Part shown: positions 1 through 6,603 of the stretch, piece after piece
Layout of the letters: each line of letters begins with the position of its first letter
Position numbering within the stretch: position 1 is the stretch's first letter
Source of the DNA: UBA4823 sp034436035
GTDB lineage: Bacteria; Chloroflexota; Anaerolineae; Anaerolineales; UBA4823
DNA length: 13,503 nucleotides
Direction: 5' to 3'
Assembly: GCA_034436035.1 (NCBI GenBank)
Contig: DAOTVW010000134.1
Coordinates: forward strand, 1 to 13,503
Position numbers and translations under genes: made by a program
The notes under the pieces: model-generated
What the model was told of the DNA's origin: nothing
Database searches by the model: none
Seen by the model: only the letters and a program-made list of their open reading frames with translations

Positions 1-89
1 CCAATGGATAAAGCAGCAACAAAAGAAAAAGCGACCACTAAGGTAAATTCAAATGGAGCAGGAAAGACTTTGTGAATTAATCGTTGCAC
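1..89 (-). CDS. N-terminal fragment of a probable membrane transporter (3' part outside window)
   Basis: A frame open to the left window edge, starting at GTG 89-87 with GGAGGG four bases upstream (94-99). The 29 visible residues are a short amphipathic lead (QRLIHKVFPAPFEF) followed by a hydrophobic stretch (TLVVAFSFVAALSIG) that looks like a first membrane helix. The pattern (basic lead, FPxPFxF, then a helix) recalls short-chain fatty acid transporters of the AtoE/TIGR00366 type, but 29 residues are too few to assign a family. It follows the ACT gene by 63 bases, in the same direction, so it may be the next operon member. Confidence 0.5.
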   Translation of the reverse strand, partial: MQRLIHKVFPAPFEFTLVVAFSFVAALSI

Positions 90-152
90 AATTCCCTCCG
101 TGTTAACCTGCCAAAATGGATATAAACGTCCTTGTCTCTAAAAAAAAAGCTT
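90..152 (-). other. largest intergenic gap in the window
   Basis: The 63 bases between the ACT gene and the next gene hold a run of nine T on the minus strand directly after the ACT stop (140-148) and the ribosome binding site of the next gene. No stable hairpin precedes the T run, so a terminator is not supported, and I see no convincing promoter. Confidence 0.4.
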
Positions 153-632
153 TCATCTTATTGGAGGATAATCGAAAACTGTTCCAATTGCCTGGAATGC
201 TGCTTCGGTTTGATTGGCTGAGATAAGTACAGCGCAAGTTGATATAGATGTACTGATTGCCGTGACGCCAATCCCATGATTCCGCAAAGTTTGCAAATAC
301 AAACCAGCAATACCCGCACGCAGTCTAAAATCAGGTCCATGGATACCTACCAAGGCACAATCCTGTTGAATAAAGAAATGAGTTACAATTTTCTCCCTTT
401 GCAGTTCACAAACATGTTTAAAAGCGGTTTGGACATCTTCCTGATCTATAGCGAGTATCAATTGATCTCGATTACTTGCATCTAATAGATGAACGATAAA
501 TTGGATATTGATTTTTTTATTTGCGAAAGCAGTAAGCAATCCTGTTGCAAGATCAACACCCTGATTGGCGCTTGCCTGGATTCTTACCAAATTTTTATGA
601 ACAATAACGCCCCCGATCCTAATTTTTTCCAC
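153..632 (-). CDS. stand-alone tandem ACT-domain protein (aspartokinase regulatory-domain-like)
   Basis: A protein of 159 residues that appears to consist of two ACT domains and nothing else. The first spans about residues 5-78 (IGGVIVHKNLVRIQASANQG... LILAIDQEDVQTAFKHV) and the second about 82-155 (KIVTHFFIQQDCALVGIHGP... ISTSISTCAVLIS... AAFQAIGTVF). The ISTSISTCAVLI segment resembles the IS(T)SE-I-x-x-S-VLI turn of aspartokinase regulatory domains, but no kinase domain is present. ACT domains usually bind amino acids and regulate an attached or separate enzyme. The start is GTG 632, with AGGTGA in front; the stop is TGA. It is the last gene of the hydrogenase/FDH run, 31 bases after a receiver gene. 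Its ligand and target are unknown. Confidence 0.78.
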   Translation of the reverse strand: MEKIRIGGVIVHKNLVRIQASANQGVDLATGLLTAFANKKINIQFIVHLLDASNRDQLILAIDQEDVQTAFKHVCELQREKIVTHFFIQQDCALVGIHGPDFRLRAGIAGLYLQTLRNHGIGVTAISTSISTCAVLISANQTEAAFQAIGTVFDYPPIR

Positions 633-652
633 GCTTCACCTATAAAGTGGGG

Positions 653-670
653 GCAATAATGGATTATTGC
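653..670. repeat. short perfect inverted repeat at the end of the receiver gene
   Basis: GCAATAAT-GG-ATTATTGC, eight bases each arm, covering the TAA stop of the receiver gene at 664-666. In RNA the two-base centre opens to a seven-pair stem with a four-base loop. It is AT-rich and not followed by a T run on the minus strand, so it does not look like an intrinsic terminator; it may be chance or a weak mRNA hairpin. Confidence 0.4.
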
Positions 671-1041
671 TTGAGTAATTTATTCACCTGTCGGATGAGA
701 TCAGCAGGTGCAACTGGTTTACTCATAAAAGCATTGATATGGATATACTCATCGGTTGGGAAAAGTTGAGCATAGTCGGTATTCGCTATAGAAGTGACCA
801 TAATGATTGGAATTTGATTGATTTCATCATCATCATGAATGCGTTGGGTGACGGTTAATCCATCCAAAACCGTATCCATAATGACATCTAAAATCACCAG
901 GTCGGGTTTTTCTTCCTTCATTTTTTTATAGCATTCATTTCCACTTGCTGCGCTTAGTGTAGAATGCCCGGCTTTTTCTAAAACCAAGCGGGTTGCTTCG
1001 ACAAAATCCGGGTCATCGTCAACGATTAATATCTTTGCCAT
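664..1041 (-). CDS. stand-alone CheY-like response regulator receiver protein
   Basis: A single receiver domain of 125 residues, all switch residues present: D8-D10, phospho-acceptor D52 (VILDVIMD), T83 (PIIMVTS) and K108 (FMSKPVAP). The ATG at 1041 has GGAGAG six bases upstream. It shares the LDVxMDTxxxG signature and loop structure with the receiver at 10989-11390, so the two probably come from one subfamily and may share the sensor kinase of this operon. There is no output domain. The stop codon lies within a short AT-rich inverted repeat (653-670). Confidence 0.93.
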   Translation of the reverse strand: MAKILIVDDDPDFVEATRLVLEKAGHSTLSAASGNECYKKMKEEKPDLVILDVIMDTVLDGLTVTQRIHDDDEINQIPIIMVTSIANTDYAQLFPTDEYIHINAFMSKPVAPADLIRQVNKLLKQ

Positions 1042-1072
1042 AACAATCTCTCCTTCAAAGGGATCCGTTTAT

Positions 1073-2332
1073 CTAAACCATACACCTTTTGTTTTTGATG
1101 TGAAACTCATATTCTTCACGAAAATGAAATAATGTGGAACGAGCGGGATTCACTAAAGCACCACCCATCGGGCAAAATGTCTTTCCATCGATCCCGTTGG
1201 TTAATTCATCTATTAATTGTAAATCTTGTACGCGTCCTTTGCCATGTTCAATCCGATCTAATATTTCATACAAACGGTGAGAACCTAACCGGCAAGGAAC
1301 ACATCGCCCGCAGGACTCATGGGCAAAGAATTTTGTCAGACGACGAGCGACTTCGACCATGCAGGTGGTATCATCCATCACAATCATCGCCCCTGTCCCT
1401 AACTGGCTACCGACGCGTGGCAGGGTTTCAAATCCCATTGGCGTATCGAGATATTCCGGTGTGATGACCGGTGTAGATGCACCACCCGGAATAACCGCTT
1501 TAAGTTGATGTCCATCTCTTACCCCACCAGCATGTTCATAAATGATCTCACGGATGGTTGTGCCAAGGGGTAATTCATAGTTTCCGGGCTTTTTTACATG
1601 CCCACTGACCGAATAGATTTTAGGCCCTTTGCTTTCCTCTGTTCCAATCCCAGCAAACCACTCTGCCCCGCGTAATACGATATGCGGGATGCAGGCGAGT
1701 GTTTCAATATTATGCACCAAGGTTGGCAATCCGAATAACCCTTTTTGGGCAGGATAAGGCGGTTTTAAGCGGGGATTACCTGGCTTTCCCTCCAAAGATT
1801 CTAGCATGGCGGTCTCTTCCCCACAGATATACGCACCGGCTCCGCGATGTACCGACATATCCAAATCGAAACCCGAATTAAGGATATTTTTCCCTAAGAA
1901 TCCATGCTCATACGCATCTGCAATTGCTTTGATCCAGCGTTTAACCCCGAGGAAGAATTCCCCCCGAATATAGACATAGGCACGGTTTGCTCCCACCGCA
2001 TAACTAGCAATAATCACCCCTTCGATGATTTGATGCGGGTCGCGTTCCACCAACTCGCGATCTTTAAAGGTTCCGGGTTCCCCTTCATCGGTATTGACTG
2101 CCACAATTTTGGGAACATTAGGATCTTTAGGCATGAAACTCCACTTAACACCAGCTGGGAATCCCGCGCCACCTCGTCCCCGTAGCCCAGACCGTTTCAC
2201 CATGTCAATGATTTCCTGAGGCGATTTCGTTAATGCTAAACGCACTGCTTCATAGCCTCCATTCGCCAGATACGTGATGATCTTTTCCGAATCGGGGCGA
2301 TGGATATTGCGAGTTAAAACCGGTTCAAACAT
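1073..2332 (-). CDS. nuoF: second NuoF-like NADH-binding FMN/[4Fe-4S] subunit (complex I type, no ferredoxin extension)
   Basis: NADH-oxidising flavoprotein of 419 residues, the length of complex I NuoF. Motifs: GRGGAGFPAGVKW (about 52-64) and GAGAYICGEETAMLESLEG for FMN and NADH, VNTDEGEPGTFKDR, and the [4Fe-4S] site SCGRCVPC with TFCPMG (C341, C344, C347, C387). It lacks both the N-terminal [2Fe-2S] domain and the C-terminal double [4Fe-4S] ferredoxin seen in the other NuoF of this window, ending shortly after HFREEYEFHIKNKRCMV. With the preceding NuoE it forms a simple NADH module that could dock on the NuoG-like N-terminus of the formate dehydrogenase. The start is ATG 2332 behind GAGAGAG, and the stop is TAG. 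Confidence 0.95.
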   Translation of the reverse strand: MFEPVLTRNIHRPDSEKIITYLANGGYEAVRLALTKSPQEIIDMVKRSGLRGRGGAGFPAGVKWSFMPKDPNVPKIVAVNTDEGEPGTFKDRELVERDPHQIIEGVIIASYAVGANRAYVYIRGEFFLGVKRWIKAIADAYEHGFLGKNILNSGFDLDMSVHRGAGAYICGEETAMLESLEGKPGNPRLKPPYPAQKGLFGLPTLVHNIETLACIPHIVLRGAEWFAGIGTEESKGPKIYSVSGHVKKPGNYELPLGTTIREIIYEHAGGVRDGHQLKAVIPGGASTPVITPEYLDTPMGFETLPRVGSQLGTGAMIVMDDTTCMVEVARRLTKFFAHESCGRCVPCRLGSHRLYEILDRIEHGKGRVQDLQLIDELTNGIDGKTFCPMGGALVNPARSTLFHFREEYEFHIKNKRCMV

Positions 2333-2345
2333 ACTCTCTCGTTTT

Positions 2346-2822
2346 CTATGCTTCTTCTTCTAATTTCTCTATCAAGCGATCAATATCCTCGAAAGTAAGA
2401 TGTTCATAGAGCTCATCATTTATTTTTAACACCGGAGCACTGCCGCAAGCAGCCAGGCATTCCACTACTTCCAAGGTGAATTTACCGTCGGCACTTGTTT
2501 CCCCAGGTTGTAGATTGAGTTTCTTCTTTACATAATCAATAATCGGTTCTGCCCCGCCAGCAAGATAACAGGAAAGCCCTTCACAAACCTGAATGCGATA
2601 TTTCCCTTGTGGTTCTAATTTGAACATAGTATAGAAACTGGCAGTAGCTTTAACTTTACCAATTGGCAAATCAAGCCGATCGGCTACCCGTTGTAGTGCC
2701 TCATCACTCAGCCAGCCAAATTGTTCCTGGGCGATGTAAAGTGCCGCCAATAGCATGGCTTGCTTTTGGGGATCCCGCACCATCTGGTGATGCGTGTCCT
2801 TTGTGGTGGATTTAATTTCCAT
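2346..2822 (-). CDS. nuoE: second NuoE-like [2Fe-2S] subunit
   Basis: A 158-residue thioredoxin-like [2Fe-2S] subunit of the NuoE family. Cluster ligands are C80 and C85 (CEGLSC) and C122 and C126 (CLAAC), with the typical preceding motif ATASFYTMFKL and an N-terminal helical domain (LLAALYIAQEQFGWLS). The ATG at 2822 is preceded by GAGGA. It is clearly different from the first NuoE-like protein of this window, so this is not a recent duplication. It is followed 13 bases later by a NuoF gene, forming a minimal NADH dehydrogenase module as in complex I or in NAD-dependent formate dehydrogenases. Given its place downstream of the FDH gene, it could serve that enzyme; this is inference. Confidence 0.94.
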   Translation of the reverse strand: MEIKSTTKDTHHQMVRDPQKQAMLLAALYIAQEQFGWLSDEALQRVADRLDLPIGKVKATASFYTMFKLEPQGKYRIQVCEGLSCYLAGGAEPIIDYVKKKLNLQPGETSADGKFTLEVVECLAACGSAPVLKINDELYEHLTFEDIDRLIEKLEEEA

Positions 2823-2825
2823 GCT

Positions 2826-3245
2826 TTATTTCCTCTTTTCCAACACCTCACTAATTATATGAGACAATGCATCAGGGGAGAACGGTTTTTTCAAACAAGC
2901 TGCGAGATAATGGGGTTCTTCTTCACCAGTAATTTTTTGTGTATCAGCTATTTCTTCATTGATGATATGAATAATTGGCAAGAAACGTAGTATTGGGTCA
3001 TGATGGATACGCTCACCAAAATCAAGGTGTTTCTTACGATCATGAAAATCAATATCCTCGATAATTAAATCAGGCCATTGCTGATCTATCTCATCCATTG
3101 CGCTATCTAAACTATCTACTAAGTCCAGTTCATAACCAAGAGGCGCTAATGTTTGGTTGGCAAACGGGTAGAAATCACCATCCTGATCGATAACAAGAAT
3201 TTTTGCAAGGGTTATTTCGGACATTTTTCCATCATTGTTGACCAT
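2826..3245 (-). CDS. degenerate CheY-like receiver-domain protein
   Basis: A receiver-like protein of 139 residues without an output domain. Counted from ATG 3245, LVIDQDGDF gives D20 and D22 of the acidic pocket, D64 in DLIIEDIDF is the possible phospho-acceptor, and K120 in CLKKPFSP is the conserved lysine. The conserved Thr/Ser of the switch is replaced: PIIHIIN has Ile95 where the other receivers in this window have Thr. The MDT signature after the phospho-acceptor in the two other receivers is also lost. It is therefore a diverged copy that may bind partners without a normal phosphorylation switch. ATG 3224 (MSEITLAKILVID) is an alternative start; neither start has a good ribosome binding site. 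It lies 24 bases after the ferritin-like gene and three bases before the second NuoE gene. Confidence 0.82.
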   Translation of the reverse strand: MVNNDGKMSEITLAKILVIDQDGDFYPFANQTLAPLGYELDLVDSLDSAMDEIDQQWPDLIIEDIDFHDRKKHLDFGERIHHDPILRFLPIIHIINEEIADTQKITGEEEPHYLAACLKKPFSPDALSHIISEVLEKRK

Positions 3246-3269
3246 TTCATTTAAGTAATCAATCTATTA

Positions 3270-3761
3270 TCATCCACCCCAGGGCATTTTCGCATAAAGT
3301 TCAAAAAGGGCATCATGCATCTTCTTGAACAATGCCTCATGAGTGCGCTCCCAACCTGCCAATAGTTGCAATACTTCCCGCGCTTCTCCTTCGGTTTGAT
3401 TCGCCATCATCTCATAAAACTCCGAGAAATCCCGCTCAATTAAATATGCCATTCTTAAAACAGGGAGGTCGGGTAGCATTGCTTCGGTAACCGTTTGATC
3501 GAGCATTTCTTTTTCAGCTCGTTGGGAGAAAAAGCCGGCTTTTTGCATTTCCAAACCGCTATTCAGGTCAGCTGGTTTCCCTTCCTCTAATGCTTTTAAT
3601 TGATTTTGAATAAAGTAAATATGTTTCTGCTCTTCCATTGCCAATGCTTTGAATGCACCTACCGCTGAGGCTTGATTTAAACGTGCAGCATTTTCTTCGA
3701 AAAAGCGCTTTCCTTCGTATTCCCTTTGAAGGGCGTATTCATATATCTTTCGGATGTCCAT
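3270..3761 (-). CDS. ferritin-like di-iron protein (rubrerythrin-type, no rubredoxin domain)
   Basis: All-helical protein of 163 residues. The di-iron ligand pattern of the ferritin/rubrerythrin family is visible: acidic residues in LQREYEGKRFFEENA (E14/E16), EEQKH (E44, H47), YLIERDFSEFYEMM (E109, E114) and ERTHEALF (E138, H141), giving two ExxH motifs in a four-helix bundle. The C-terminal rubredoxin domain of classic rubrerythrin is missing; the protein ends in YAKMPWGG. The ATG at 3761 is preferred because GGGAG precedes it by five bases; GTG 3776 and ATG 3773 are in frame but have no such site. It begins 18 bases after the FDH stop. From the family and position, peroxide or oxygen detoxification protecting Sec, Mo/W and Fe-S sites is likely, but an iron-storage or structural role is possible. 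Confidence 0.88.
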   Translation of the reverse strand: MDIRKIYEYALQREYEGKRFFEENAARLNQASAVGAFKALAMEEQKHIYFIQNQLKALEEGKPADLNSGLEMQKAGFFSQRAEKEMLDQTVTEAMLPDLPVLRMAYLIERDFSEFYEMMANQTEGEAREVLQLLAGWERTHEALFKKMHDALFELYAKMPWGG

Positions 3762-3779
3762 ATCATCTCCCATCACATA

Positions 3780-6563
3780 TCAATCGGCTAATTCTACTTT
3801 AACCGCGCACACCTTATATTCGGGTATCTTGGCAATCGGGTCTAAAGCAGCTATCGTCAACACATTCGCAGAAGCCTCTGGAAAGTGAAAATTCGCATAA
3901 ATCATGCCGGGCAGAACCCGATCCGTCACCCATGCTTCCGCTTCGATACTTCCTCTACGGGAACTTACCCGAACTCGCCGTTGACCATTAATACCTATTT
4001 TTTCTGCATCTTGTGGGTTCAACTCAATTAATGGCTTTGGATAAATTTCCAGTAAACCTTGCGAGCGACGGCTCATTTCTCCACCATGCCAATGATAAAG
4101 CACCCGTCCTGTCGATAGGATCATTGGATACTCTTGATCGGGCATTTCTGCGGGTGGAATGTGTTCAACAGGTGCAAATTTTCCTAAACCTCTCGCAAAT
4201 TTACCTACATGCAGTATCGGTGTTCCATGGTGAGTGGTGTCGCGAACTGGCCATTGAAAAGTCTCCCCTCGTTCTAAACGTTCGAACGTCACGCCCGCAT
4301 AACTAGGGGTAAGTGCTGCAATTTCCTGCATAATCTGCGAGGGATGTTGATAATTCCATTGCGCATGTGGCGATTCCAAATTTATTTTCCGTTCCCCATT
4401 TTCTTCCATCAATGCAATCATTCGGTTCGCTAAATCAGTCAGGATCTTCCAATCCGGACGTGAATCGCCTAAAGGTTGAATTGCTTGACGGACTAGTTGG
4501 ATGCGCCGCTCCGTATTCGTGAAGGTGCCGTTTTTCTCTGCAAAACTCGATCCAGGTAAGATCACATCGGCATAAGGAGCTGTCTCGGTGTAGAAAATAT
4601 CCTGTACCACAATGAAATCACAAGCCTCAAGGCATTCACGGACATGATTGGAATCCGGGTCGCTCATCTGGGGATCTTCTGCCATGATATATAATGCATG
4701 GATTTTACCTTCCAAAATACCCGGGATCATTTCCGTGACGGTCAAACCAACTTGAGTCGACATCGTAGCCCCCCAGGCCTGACCGAATTTGTGCGCAGCT
4801 TCCTCACTCGTCACCGGTTGATAAGCGGAATAAACATTCGGCAACCCACCCATATCCGATGCGCCTTGTACGTTATTTTGGCCGCGCAGTGGATTCACCC
4901 CACCGCCAGGAACACCCATATTTCCCAAAAGCATCTGCAAATTCGCCAGGCTCATCACATTATAGACGCCAGTAGTGTGCTGGGTAATACCCATCGCCCA
5001 TAAGACTGCCATGGGTTTATTTTTTCCCATAATTTCTGCTGCCTCATAGAGCATTTCCTCTGGCACACCGGTAATCTCCGCGGTTAATTGCGGGGTATAT
5101 TTTTCTACTACCTCTTTGAATTCTGCAAATCCTTCCGTTCGTTCCTCAATAAAAGCTTGATCTTCCCAGCCATTTTGAAGGATAATATGCATTATTCCAT
5201 TGATCAATGCAATATCTGTCCCAGGTTGATGCCGAATATGTAAGGTTGCAAAATCGGCTAATGGTATCTGGCGGGGATCAGCCACAATCAGTTTTGCATC
5301 GCGCTGTTTTACCGCTTGGCGAATCTTCATCCCAATGATTGGATGCTGTTCGGTGGTATTCGACCCAATCACAAAGAATGCTTTTGCTTCTTTTGTCACA
5401 TCCTCAATCGAGTTGGACATTGCACCACTGCCGAAGGAAATGGCCAGACCGGCCACACTGCTGGAGTGTCAGAGACGGGCGCAATGGTCGATATTATTCG
5501 TCCCAATCACTTGACGAGCCAATTTGCTCATCAGGAAATTTTCTTCATTCGTACACTTAGCCGAAGTAAGTAAACCAATACTATCTGCACCATATTTACT
5601 TCGGGTTTCAATCAATTTTCGGCTGACTATGTCCAAGGCTGTATCCCAGTCAACATCGACCCATTCTCCCCGATCTTTCCCGGTTTTCTGCCCTCCATCT
5701 AGCAAATATTTGCGTACTTTGGGGGTTTTCAAACGGTCTGGGTGATGAACATAATCATAACCAAACCGCCCTTTCACACAGGTAAAGCCATTGTTTACCG
5801 GGGCATTTGGAACACCCACGACATTGACAATTTGATTATTACGTACCTGCAATTCAATTTGACAACCCACGCCGCAATAAGAACATACCGTTTGGATTTT
5901 TTCCAACTGATAGGGCCGCCCCTTACCAACCGTCATCTTTGGCCAAAGGGCTCCTGTAGGACATACTTCTACGCAACTCCCACAAAATTCACATGGGCTA
6001 TCTTGCATAGTGCTATCTGCGCCAAACCCTATATACGAATTAAATCCACGATAGAAAACGCTGATAGCCTCTACTCCATTAATATACGTGCAAGCGCGCA
6101 CGCATCGTCGGCAGAGGATACATTTATTTCGATCAACAATAATAAATGGGTTCGAATCATCAATTGGATACTGATGTTTTTCTCCATTATACCGGTCGCC
6201 CTTTACGCCATACTCATACGCTAAATTTTGTAATTCACAATTTCCAGTAGCTTCACAGGTCATGCAATCAAGAGGATGATCGGAAACGATTAATTCCAAT
6301 GAAAACTTACGCGCCTCCAGCACCTTCGGTGAACGTGTACGGACAACTAATCCTTCTGAAACCGGAAACGTGCACGAGGTTTGAAGAGCGCGTTGACCTT
6401 CAATTTCCACTAAGCAAACCCGGCAAGCACCTTCTGGAGGCAATGCTGGGTGATCGCATAATACCGGAATCTCGATTCCATTTTCCCTTGCAGCTTGCAG
6501 TATTGTTTGACCGTAACGGGCTTGGATTTTTTTCCCATCTATGACAATATTGGCTGTTTCCAT
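3780..6563 (-). CDS. fdhA: formate dehydrogenase catalytic subunit, selenoprotein (in-frame UGA read as Sec)
   Basis: One 927-residue gene that looks like two open frames because of an in-frame TGA at 5469-5471 (residue 365). It interconverts formate and CO2 at a Mo/W-bisPGD centre. The start is ATG 6563 behind GAGGAGA. Domains: NuoG-like [2Fe-2S] ferredoxin (C36, C47, C50, C64); His-Cys cluster H96, C100, C103, C109; two [4Fe-4S] sites (C148/151/154/158, C191/194/197/201); molybdopterin-domain [4Fe-4S] (C227, C230, C234, C262); catalytic Sec365-His366 in CARL-Sec-HSSSVAGL; an RGQNNVQGASDMG motif whose R560 matches the active-site Arg333 of E. coli FdhF; and a C-terminal dinucleotide-binding domain (about 810-925). 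There is no Tat signal, so it is cytoplasmic. The NuoG-type N-terminus is what docks to NuoE/NuoF partners, and such modules flank it on both sides. The true stop is TGA at 3780-3782. A separate protein starting at GTG 5456 would lack the active site and is rejected. Confidence 0.96.
5441..5471 (-). promoter_or_regulatory. bacterial SECIS element (SelB-binding hairpin) after the UGA
   Basis: Starting from the UGA, 18 bases precede the loop GGUCU (5446-5450). It is closed by the perfect five-base-pair stem UGGCC (5451-5455) / GGCCA (5441-5445). E. coli fdhF has the same loop at the same distance from its UGA, and SelB contacts the G and U of that loop. A U is also present at the place of the bulged U17 of fdhF, although here it could pair with an A. 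A further lower stem is possible but less clear. Confidence 0.9.
5469..5471 (-). other. selenocysteine codon (UGA) of formate dehydrogenase
   Basis: On the minus strand the reading is Asp-His-Cys-Ala-Arg-Leu-UGA-His-Ser-Ser-Ser-Val-Ala-Gly-Leu, and homology to FDH continues without a break or frame change across the codon. Sec (or Cys) followed by His at this point is the catalytic pair of Mo/W-dependent formate dehydrogenases such as E. coli FdhF (Sec140-His141). Confidence 0.95.
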
Positions 6564-6570
6564 GGATAAT

Positions 6571-6577
6571 TCTCCTC
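6571..6577 (-). promoter_or_regulatory. ribosome binding site of the formate dehydrogenase gene
   Basis: GAGGAGA on the minus strand, seven bases before the ATG at 6563, within the 40-base gap after the NuoF-like gene. This is one of the few real gaps of the operon; I see no convincing promoter or terminator in it. Confidence 0.65.
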
Positions 6578-6603
6578 AATCTATTCACATCATAACACAA
6601 ATT

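Noticed and set aside
137..152. Intrinsic terminator at the T run after the ACT gene
   Set aside because: There are nine T on the minus strand but no stable GC-rich stem before them.
3780..5456. Separate 558-residue molybdopterin oxidoreductase starting at GTG 5456
   Set aside because: It would start in the middle of the catalytic domain, just after the active-site Sec. The GTG codes for Val of the HSSSVAGL motif, and it overlaps the SECIS stem.
5469..5471. Nonsense mutation or sequencing error making fdhA a pseudogene
   Set aside because: The UGA falls exactly on the Sec position and is followed at the right distance by a GGUCU hairpin; both halves are otherwise intact and in the same frame.
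5742..6224. Plus-strand open frame of 160 codons
   Set aside because: Antisense shadow of the cysteine-rich part of formate dehydrogenase; no recognisable protein and no place in the minus-strand operon.
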